This document shows, one piece after another, positions 1 through 3,752 of a stretch of 5,009 nucleotides of DNA (positions are counted from its first letter, which is position 1; each line of letters starts with the position of its first letter). The DNA is from an uncultured Campylobacter sp. GTDB taxonomy: Bacteria; Campylobacterota; Campylobacteria; Campylobacterales; Campylobacteraceae. The position numbers were made by a program, and so were the translations under genes. The notes beneath the pieces are model-generated. The model saw only the letters and a program-made list of their open reading frames with translations, was not told the origin of the DNA and did no database searches. Where the stretch lies: NCBI GenBank assembly GCA_937896205.1, contig CALBNA010000343.1, forward strand, positions 1 to 5,009, in the 5' to 3' direction.

Positions 1-118
1 GTCTAGTGTAGTGCTCGCTGTCGGCGTTTGTGATGTTGTGTCCTGTCGTAGTGATCTGCGTCTGCGCGGCATCTAGGCCGCTAACTCCGATATGTAAAGA
101 CGAAAAAATATTAGCCAT
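1..118 (-). CDS. flgK: Flagellar hook-filament junction protein FlgK, N-terminal fragment
   Basis: Only the first 39 codons are present; the gene runs off the left edge of the window. The fragment begins MANIFSSLHIGVSGLDAAQT and contains GHNITNADSEHYTR at residues 26-39. This is the conserved N-terminal signature of the flagellar axial proteins (helix, then G-H-N-I-x-N-A, then a Y-T-R turn). That signature alone could fit other rod/hook-family proteins, but the MANIF-SLHIG opening and the position directly after flgM and flgN match FlgK, as I recall for the C. jejuni flgI-flgJ-flgM-flgN-flgK order. FlgK is the first junction protein at the hook tip, exported by the flagellar type III apparatus and chaperoned by FlgN. 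The ATG lies 3 nt after the flgN stop. An AAGGG ribosome-binding site (complement of 127-131) sits 8 nt upstream, inside the end of flgN, suggesting translational coupling. The family is usually several hundred residues, so most of the protein is missing here. Confidence 0.9.
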   Translation of the reverse strand, partial: MANIFSSLHIGVSGLDAAQTQITTTGHNITNADSEHYTR

Positions 119-121
119 TTT

Positions 122-550
122 TTAAACCCTTGTTTTAAATAAACTTTCAGGCGTCAAGCCTTCTTTATCGTAGCTGCCAGACTCGCTTTTAAACATGTTT
201 TTTAGCAAGCTATCGAAAAATTCTTTTACTCCGACGACGTATTTTGCGTATTCTTTGTTTTTTGAGTAGAGCTCTTCAAGCTTTGAGCGCATAAGCGCGA
301 GAGATGATTTTACCTCATCGTCAAGGATAGAGCTTAAATTTGCCCCGCCGTTTTCTTTTGAGACTCTTAAAAGCTCTTTATCTAGCAGCGATTTTATAGA
401 TTCGAATTTTTTAACCAGCTCGTTTTTGCGTTTGACGCTATCATCGACCTTAGTGTGATCGGCTAGTTTTATCTTTTCTATATCTTCCGTAGTTTGGGCG
501 ATGAGCTCGTCTAGCACGCCCATCGCCTCATCTAAATATTTTTTAAGCAT
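122..550 (-). CDS. flgN: FlgN-like flagellar export chaperone
   Basis: A 142-residue protein with no signal peptide or membrane segment. It is rich in Lys, Glu, Asp, Leu and Ser and almost wholly predicted helical with coiled-coil character: long amphipathic stretches at about residues 1-32, 36-66 and 76-120, with a short break near GGANLSS (68-74). This size and architecture suits FlgN, the cytosolic chaperone that holds the junction proteins FlgK and FlgL for export. FlgN sequences diverge widely, so the name rests mainly on position: between flgM and flgK, with flgK starting 3 nt after its stop. The start is ATG at 548-550, preceded by AAGGAC (complement of 555-560) only 4 nt upstream. That site lies in the 3' arm of an inverted repeat (550-582) that may control translation. 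A generic coiled-coil protein is the alternative, but the context makes it unlikely. Confidence 0.82.
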   Translation of the reverse strand: MLKKYLDEAMGVLDELIAQTTEDIEKIKLADHTKVDDSVKRKNELVKKFESIKSLLDKELLRVSKENGGANLSSILDDEVKSSLALMRSKLEELYSKNKEYAKYVVGVKEFFDSLLKNMFKSESGSYDKEGLTPESLFKTRV

Positions 551-582
551 TTTTGTCCTTTCTTTTTACGCAAGGACAAAAA
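550..582 (-). promoter_or_regulatory. Inverted repeat over the flgN ribosome-binding site
   Basis: An 11-bp perfect inverted repeat lies in the 35-nt gap between flgM and flgN. On the + strand TTTTTGTCCTT (550-560) pairs with AAGGACAAAAA (572-582) across an 11-nt loop. In the mRNA (minus strand) the 3' arm carries the flgN Shine-Dalgarno AAGGAC and the A of the start codon; the 5' arm is its anti-SD. The 5' arm starts 3 nt after the flgM stop, where a terminating ribosome would probably cover and melt it. The sequence shows the repeat; coupled translation of flgN to flgM is inference. It is not terminator-like, because no U-run follows. Confidence 0.6.
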
Positions 583-585
583 ATC

Positions 586-789
586 TTATAAAAGCGTATC
601 GGCAACGGCTTTTGCAGTCTTGGACATATCTAGTTTATATGTTCCGTTTGCGATCTGCTCGGCTATCTTTGCAACCTTGCTTTCTTCTTTGCCTTGTGTT
701 TTTTCCATGTTTTCGCTCTTTTTTACGTCGTTTGAGCGAGTGATTTGCTGCGGGCTCATGCCCAGTTTAGCTCCCAAAGTTCCTATCAT
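586..789 (-). CDS. flgM: Anti-sigma-28 factor FlgM
   Basis: A 67-residue protein with a polar, flexible N-terminal part and a C-terminal sigma-binding segment. Residues 38-67 fit the FlgM pattern: V39-A-K-I42-A-E-Q-I46-A-N-G49-T-Y51-K-L53-D54, then a final helix ending ADTLL. FlgM binds sigma28 (FliA) and blocks late flagellar gene expression until export or complex completion relieves it. At 67 residues it is shorter than the roughly 97-residue enterobacterial protein, as is usual for campylobacters; the missing part is at the N-terminal end. The start is ATG at 787-789, with AAGG (complement of 797-800) 7 nt upstream. A sigma28-like promoter lies just before it, giving a plausible feedback loop, while read-through from the sigma54 promoter before flgI would supply the early pool. 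The next gene, flgN, follows after 35 nt. Confidence 0.9.
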   Translation of the reverse strand: MIGTLGAKLGMSPQQITRSNDVKKSENMEKTQGKEESKVAKIAEQIANGTYKLDMSKTAKAVADTLL

Positions 790-819
790 TTTAAAGCCTT
801 TTTAGATTTGTTAGAAACT

Positions 820-846
820 AAATCGGCAAATTTTGATTTTTCTTAA
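820..846 (-). promoter_or_regulatory. Predicted sigma28 (FliA) promoter for flgM
   Basis: Read on the minus strand, TTAAGAAA (complement of 839-846) is followed by exactly 11 nt and then GCCGATTT (complement of 820-827). The sigma28 pattern is TAAA-type -35, 11 nt, GCCGATAA-type -10. The -10 differs only in its last two bases. The -35 box overlaps the flgJ-like stop codon. A start near 812 would give a leader of about 23 nt carrying the flgM Shine-Dalgarno. FliA-dependent flgM transcription is known in other flagellated bacteria; here it is inferred from sequence. Confidence 0.6.
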
Positions 847-1154
847 GCCCTTTCTTTCAAATAATTGAATAAAAGTTCACTAAAGCCTAAATTTCCGCTC
901 AGAGCCTTGCTCATCGTATCGTTATACATCGAGTGATAGATCTCGTCACCGGCGTCTTTACCGAATAACGGATTTTCGTCTTTTAGCGCGATATCCAGCA
1001 CGCTTTTAACTAAAAACGCCTCAAAAGCGTCGGTTTGCTCTTTTAAAAGCGCATCTTGCTCGCTCTGAGGCTTATTTGCGCGCCTATTTTCGATTGAACT
1101 AGTGGCAAATTTATTATACGAGCTTAAAGCCGCCGAACTGTCTACGTTTAACAT
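843..1154 (-). CDS. flgJ: FlgJ-type rod-binding protein lacking the muramidase domain
   Basis: A 103-residue protein. Residues about 44-99 match the rod-binding domain found at the N-terminus of FlgJ: F44-E-A-F-L-V-K-S-V-L-D, then NPLFG (61-65), GDEIYHSMYNDTMSKALS (69-86) and a final GFSELLFNYL (90-99). The first 40 residues are polar and probably disordered; there is no signal peptide, as expected for a protein exported through the flagellar apparatus. Enterobacterial FlgJ is about 310 residues, with a C-terminal peptidoglycan hydrolase. That domain is absent here, as in other campylobacters, so this is a normal short form rather than a truncation. The role is scaffold or cap for rod assembly in the periplasm. 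The ATG shares one base with the flgI stop (TAATG). Its GGAGAT site (complement of 1161-1166) lies inside the flgI end, so translation is probably coupled. Confidence 0.87.
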   Translation of the reverse strand: MLNVDSSAALSSYNKFATSSIENRRANKPQSEQDALLKEQTDAFEAFLVKSVLDIALKDENPLFGKDAGDEIYHSMYNDTMSKALSGNLGFSELLFNYLKERA

Positions 1155-2215
1155 TATATTATCTCCAAATTTACGTGTATAGCGCCTACGCGTTTTAGAT
1201 TTTCCATTATCGCGATGATATCGCTAGGCGTCGCGCCCATCTTGCTTAGCGCCCTTGCGACGCTAGCTACGGTTGTTTTTTCGCCGCTGATTTTTAGCAT
1301 ATTAGTTAGCGGATCTACCGCTGCGCCGTCTTGTAGATCGATTGTTTGCTGATTTGCCGCCATGTCGTCATACGAGCTAGGCTCTATCTTTATCGTGATG
1401 TCGCCGTGCGTGATGACGACTGGATCAACGGTGATATTTATGCCGCTTACTATCGTGCCGGTGCGCTCGTCGATTACGATCTTATCTAGCGCTTTATAAT
1501 CCACGTCCAAATTTAACACCCTAGCTACGAAATCAACCATATTTACTCCGTTTGGCTTAGCGATCCTGATCGTTCTGGAGTCAACCGCTACGGCGCTATC
1601 GCCGCCTATATTTAAATTTACCGCTCTTTGTATATTTGAAGCGGTGTCGAAATTCGACTCTTTTAAGCTTAAAAATATCGCTTCTTGATTATAGATATCG
1701 TACGCGATCTCGCGCTCCACGATTGCGCCGCTTGGGATCGTGCCCGCGGTTACGTGGTTGCCGCCTTTACTTCCGCCTCCGCGAGATGCGGTTTTGCCGC
1801 CTATAGTTAGCGAGCCCTGAGCTAGAGCGTAAATGTCGCCGTCCACGCCCTTAAGCGGAGTCATCAAAAGCGTTCCGCCCTGAAGGCTCTTTGCATCGCC
1901 GATAGATGATATCACGACGTCGAGCTTATCGCCCTGCCTAGCAAACGGCGGCAGCTTTGCGATAACCATTACCGCGGCGGTATTTTTTGATTTGATGTCG
2001 TCTGGCTTGATTTTTACGTTCACGCTTTGAAGCATATTTGAAAGAGACTGGATCGTAAACTCAGAGCTACTGCCGTCGCCAGAGCCGTTTAGACCGACGA
2101 CCAGACCGTATCCGATCAGCTGATTTTCCCTCACGCCAACGACGTTTGCGATGTCTTTTATCTGCGCCGCAAAAGCCGATATGGCAAGGGTTAGCAAGCA
2201 TGCCGCTAGTTTCAT
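1154..2215 (-). CDS. flgI: Flagellar P-ring protein FlgI
   Basis: A 353-residue protein, close to the usual FlgI length. It forms the P-ring around the rod in the peptidoglycan layer. MKLAACLLTLAISAFA is a Sec signal peptide with likely cleavage after A16 (AFA|AQ). The mature part has the FlgI hallmarks IKDIANVVGVRENQLIGYGL (18-37) and VVGLNGSGD, then LPPFARQGDKLDV, GGTLLMTPLKGVDG and TIVSGINITVDPVVITHGDI; it ends MENLKRVGAIHVNLEII. The start chosen is ATG at 2213-2215, with AAGGAC (complement of 2220-2225) 4 nt upstream. An in-frame TTG at 2254 lies inside the sigma54 promoter and upstream of the predicted transcript start, so it is rejected. The mature protein contains no cysteine, unlike enterobacterial FlgI, whose disulfide aids stability. 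This is the first gene of the operon; its stop overlaps the flgJ-like start. Confidence 0.96.
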   Translation of the reverse strand: MKLAACLLTLAISAFAAQIKDIANVVGVRENQLIGYGLVVGLNGSGDGSSSEFTIQSLSNMLQSVNVKIKPDDIKSKNTAAVMVIAKLPPFARQGDKLDVVISSIGDAKSLQGGTLLMTPLKGVDGDIYALAQGSLTIGGKTASRGGGSKGGNHVTAGTIPSGAIVEREIAYDIYNQEAIFLSLKESNFDTASNIQRAVNLNIGGDSAVAVDSRTIRIAKPNGVNMVDFVARVLNLDVDYKALDKIVIDERTGTIVSGINITVDPVVITHGDITIKIEPSSYDDMAANQQTIDLQDGAAVDPLTNMLKISGEKTTVASVARALSKMGATPSDIIAIMENLKRVGAIHVNLEII

Positions 2216-2250
2216 TTTTGTCCTTAAATTTGTATTTTCAAGGACTAAAA
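2215..2250 (-). repeat. Imperfect inverted repeat at the flgI start
   Basis: On the + strand, TTTTTGTCCTT (2215-2225) faces AAGGACTAAAA (2240-2250) across a 14-nt loop. There are 6 paired bases, one T-T mismatch, then 4 more pairs. The 3' arm in mRNA sense is the flgI Shine-Dalgarno plus the A of ATG. It uses the same AAGGAC/GTCCTT pair as the repeat before flgN. The predicted sigma54 transcript starts at about 2239, which would leave out the 5' arm, so the fold could form only in longer transcripts arriving from rsmD. Confidence 0.4.
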
Positions 2251-2267
2251 GCAATTAGCATTCCAAA
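2248..2267 (-). promoter_or_regulatory. Predicted sigma54 (RpoN) promoter of the flgI operon
   Basis: The minus strand reads TTTGGAATGCTAATTGCTTT. It has the invariant GG (complement of 2263-2264), exactly 10 nt, then GC (complement of 2251-2252), with the TTGCTTT -12 element favoured in Campylobacter. The predicted transcription start is near 2239, giving a leader of about 24 nt before the flgI ATG. In Campylobacter, sigma54 with the FlgS/FlgR pair drives middle flagellar genes including rod, ring and hook genes, so the placement fits. No FlgR binding site can be recognised by eye. Confidence 0.8.
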
Positions 2268-2281
2268 TTTGACACAAGAAT

Positions 2282-2848
2282 TTAAGAGTAGTAGCTAAGC
2301 GAGGTGTTTCCGAATTTTTTAGATTTTAAAAGCGTAAATGCGCCGATGTTTTCGGGTAAATTTAAGTGGCTAGCATGCTCGAAAGCGATCAGATAAATTT
2401 TGTCTTTTGGCAAATTTCTTACCAAATTTACGCACTTTTGATAAACGTCCGCAAAGCCGTCTCTGATATCAAAAGGCGGATCAAGATACAAGATAACGGG
2501 TAAATTTTGCCTCGCGACGATGGCGGGCGTAGTACTAAATGTATCGCCGTTTACGATTTCTAGCTCATCACCGATAAGTTTAGCGTTTTGTAGCACGATT
2601 TTATAGGCGTTTTTGTCGATTTCTACCGCGTACGCCTTTTGTGCGCCGTTGCTTAGCGCTTCTGCGGCCATCAGCGCGCTACCACCAAAAGCCTCGACAA
2701 AAACCTTGCCCGCTAGCTCGTAACGAAACGAGTCGAAAAACGAACCTTTTACGATGCTTTTGGTGCTTCTTGTAGTTTGCAGCGATGGCAAAAGCAGCTT
2801 TTTGCCTTTAAATTTACCGCTTGAAATCGTAGCATAGAGATTTTTCAA
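2282..2848 (-). CDS. rsmD: RsmD-family N2-guanine methyltransferase
   Basis: A 188-residue protein of RsmD length. The family methylates N2 of G966 in 16S rRNA using S-adenosylmethionine. Visible motifs: ISSGKFKGKKLLLP (8-21, RsmD N-terminal signature), TRSTKSIVKGSFFDSF (26-41, for the usual R-P-T-x-x-R-V-R-E-x-L-F), VEAFGGSALMAAEALSNGA (51-69, SAM motif I), VEIDK (75-79, motif II acidic), YLDPPF (121-126, catalytic DPPF) and a C-terminal GNTSLSYY. Motif I reads EAFGGS rather than the common DLFAGSG. The start is TTG at 2846-2848: AAGGA (complement of 2856-2860) is well spaced, the upstream gene's TGA overlaps it by 4 nt (TTGA), and no in-frame ATG precedes the conserved N-terminus. It might be annotated simply as a DNA methylase, as I recall for the C. 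jejuni homologue next to flgI. The fold is certain, the exact substrate less so. Confidence 0.85.
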   Translation of the reverse strand: MKNLYATISSGKFKGKKLLLPSLQTTRSTKSIVKGSFFDSFRYELAGKVFVEAFGGSALMAAEALSNGAQKAYAVEIDKNAYKIVLQNAKLIGDELEIVNGDTFSTTPAIVARQNLPVILYLDPPFDIRDGFADVYQKCVNLVRNLPKDKIYLIAFEHASHLNLPENIGAFTLLKSKKFGNTSLSYYS

Positions 2849-3231
2849 CGATTTTTCCTTAGAATCGCGAGTAGCTCTTCTTTAAATTTATCTATCAAAT
2901 TTGAAACCTCAAGCTCCAAATTTGAGCCGTTTTGCGGTGCGGTTTCTTCTTTTATAACAAATGCGGGCGCGTTCGTGCGAGAAGGCGCAATGGGCTCTGA
3001 AAACTGAATCGCCGAGTAAAACTCCTCAAGCGCGGAGATAAGGGCTTCTTTGCTAAAAGGGATTTTTAGATGAGGCGAGCGCTCGGCGATCACGAAAACG
3101 GGCTTTTTGGCCTCTATCTTTTTGTCTGCCACGATAAAATCGCAATCTTTTCTAGGCGAGATAAAATCCCTCAAAAATAGCCTTAGCGACTCCCCCAGCA
3201 AAATGCAGTCGCATTCAAACGAAACTTTCAC
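2845..3231 (-). CDS. Hypothetical protein, possibly receiver-like, unrecognised
   Basis: A 128-residue soluble protein with no signal peptide or membrane segment; I do not recognise the family. Residues 1-72 look like a compact alpha/beta fold: a short strand with acidic residues (E6, D8), helix ESLRLFLRDF (14-23), strand DFIVAD (31-36), strand KPVFVIAE (43-50), then HLKIPF (54-59) and helix SKEALISALEEFY (60-72). This order resembles a much reduced response-regulator receiver (acidic pair, Asp-ended strand, K-P-F-like turn). The likeness is weak and lacks the spacing of a working phosphorelay domain. Residues 75-105 are a polar Pro/Ser/Asn/Glu linker, and 106-128 an amphipathic helix (LELEVSNLIDKFKEELLAIL). 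The start is GTG at 3229-3231, with a strong AAGGAG (complement of 3237-3242) 5 nt upstream. Its TGA overlaps the rsmD TTG by 4 nt, so the two form one unit. I recall a small hypothetical gene in the same place in C. jejuni, next to the methylase and flgI. Confidence 0.8.
   Translation of the reverse strand: MKVSFECDCILLGESLRLFLRDFISPRKDCDFIVADKKIEAKKPVFVIAERSPHLKIPFSKEALISALEEFYSAIQFSEPIAPSRTNAPAFVIKEETAPQNGSNLELEVSNLIDKFKEELLAILRKNR
2856..2860 (-). promoter_or_regulatory. Ribosome-binding site deciding the rsmD TTG start
   Basis: AAGGA on the minus strand lies 7 nt before TTG (2848-2846), inside the end of the upstream gene. No ATG or GTG in frame offers a better start, so this site supports the rare TTG initiation codon and coupled translation. 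Confidence 0.65.
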
Positions 3232-3236
3232 GAATT

Positions 3237-3242
3237 CTCCTT
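3237..3242 (-). promoter_or_regulatory. Ribosome-binding site deciding the GTG start of the hypothetical gene
   Basis: AAGGAG, preceded by three more A residues on the minus strand, lies 5 nt before GTG (3231-3229). It is a near-perfect anti-16S match and makes GTG the clear initiation codon. Confidence 0.7.
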
Positions 3243-3265
3243 TTTCTCGCCTTAATTTAGGCTGG

Positions 3266-3276
3266 ATTTTAACAAA
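3266..3276 (-). promoter_or_regulatory. Possible sigma70 promoter for the hypothetical-rsmD unit
   Basis: The minus strand reads TTTGTTAAAAT, with TAAAAT (complement of 3266-3271) as a -10 box and an upstream TTTG extension. Campylobacter vegetative promoters commonly have an extended -10 and periodic T-rich sequence instead of a clear -35, and T-rich stretches do lie further upstream. A start near 3259 would give a leader of about 28 nt. The region is AT-rich, so chance matches are likely. Confidence 0.38.
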
Positions 3277-3321
3277 TTTATGCGAAAATTTAAATTAAGC
3301 AAAAATTTTCCCGAACGGGGC

Positions 3322-3348
3322 TAAAAAAATTTGCAAATTTGACGATAT
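3322..3348 (+). promoter_or_regulatory. Predicted sigma28 (FliA) promoter of flaG-fliD
   Basis: TAAAAAAA (3322-3329), exactly 11 nt, then GACGATAT (3341-3348). The core CGATAT is the -10 core I associate with Campylobacter FliA promoters such as that of flaA, and the TAAA -35 and 11-nt spacer fit. Transcription would start near 3355, giving a leader of about 24 nt with an AAAGGAG site (3367-3373) 5 nt before the flaG ATG. Late-class sigma28 control is expected for filament-associated genes. Confidence 0.68.
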
Positions 3349-3378
3349 AGAAGCTAGCAAACATTTAAAGGAGAAAAT

Positions 3379-3750
3379 ATGGAAATTTTCAAAGTAGCAA
3401 GCCAGCCGATGGCAAATGTAGCTACAAGCTCGCACGCACAAAGCTCTACGCAAACCAGAGAGGTCGAAAGGACGCAGATCCAGCAAGATACGACGCAAAA
3501 TTTAACCGAGCAAAATAACGAAACGCTAAGCAAAGAAGTAAAAGAAGCCACGGAAAAGCTAAATAAACAAATGGAAGATCTAGGCACTAGCATACGTTTT
3601 GGTTACAACGACAAAATAGGCGCGATGTACGTAAACGTCATGGAGATGAAAACCGGCGAAGTAATCCGCAAAATCCCGACCGAACAGGCAATGAAGCTAA
3701 GCGAGTATTTTAGAGAGGCGGTCGGAGTTTTATTTGACAAGGAGAGCTAA
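3379..3750 (+). CDS. flaG: Flagellar protein FlaG
   Basis: A 123-residue protein. The first 50 residues are polar and low-complexity (Thr, Gln, Ser, Asn, Glu) and probably disordered. Residues about 51-68 form a helix (KEVKEATEKLNKQMEDL). Residues 72-118 carry the FlaG-domain hallmarks IRFGYNDK (72-79), VNVMEMKTGEVIRKIP (85-100), T101-E102 and a final GVLFD. FlaG is a small protein linked to filament length and stability; loss in Campylobacter has been reported to give longer filaments. The exact mechanism is unsettled. The start is ATG at 3379, with AAAGGAG 5 nt upstream and a sigma28-type promoter before that. fliD begins 2 nt after the stop, and its ribosome-binding site lies within the last codons of flaG, so the two are one transcript and probably coupled. 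Confidence 0.93.
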   Translation: MEIFKVASQPMANVATSSHAQSSTQTREVERTQIQQDTTQNLTEQNNETLSKEVKEATEKLNKQMEDLGTSIRFGYNDKIGAMYVNVMEMKTGEVIRKIPTEQAMKLSEYFREAVGVLFDKES

Positions 3751-3752
3751 AA

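Noticed and set aside
550..582. The flgM-flgN inverted repeat as an intrinsic terminator
   Set aside because: The stem is mostly A-U and is followed by the flgN coding sequence rather than a U-tract. Masking of the ribosome site is the better reading.
501..805. Plus-strand open frames opposite flgN and flgM
   Set aside because: They have no ribosome-binding sites, their products look like antisense translations (Ser/Leu/Phe/Cys-rich), and they oppose well-supported genes.
843..1154. flgJ as a truncated pseudogene because it lacks the muramidase domain
   Set aside because: The rod-binding domain is complete, the stop is clean, the start is coupled to flgI, and short FlgJ forms are normal in campylobacters.
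2198..2215. LAAC near the FlgI N-terminus as a lipobox
   Set aside because: The Cys is residue 6, before the hydrophobic core, so it cannot be a lipoprotein cleavage site. The AFA|AQ site further on fits signal peptidase I.
2216..2254. Longer FlgI with 13 extra N-terminal residues from an in-frame TTG at 2254
   Set aside because: The extension lies within the sigma54 promoter and upstream of its predicted start. It would also bury the signal peptide; the ATG at 2215 has a good ribosome-binding site and begins a normal signal peptide.
3107..3298. Plus-strand open frame over the start of the hypothetical gene
   Set aside because: No ribosome-binding site or recognisable motif. The minus-strand frame has a near-perfect Shine-Dalgarno and is coupled to rsmD.
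3310..3319. CCCGAACGGG as a terminator hairpin between the divergent genes
   Set aside because: The stem is only 4 bp with a 2-nt loop and no immediate T-run on the + strand. Both flanking transcripts point away from it, so there is nothing here to terminate.
3295..3593. Minus-strand open frames opposite flaG and its promoter
   Set aside because: Cys/Ser/Leu-rich antisense translations of flaG with no start signals. flaG itself has clear family motifs.
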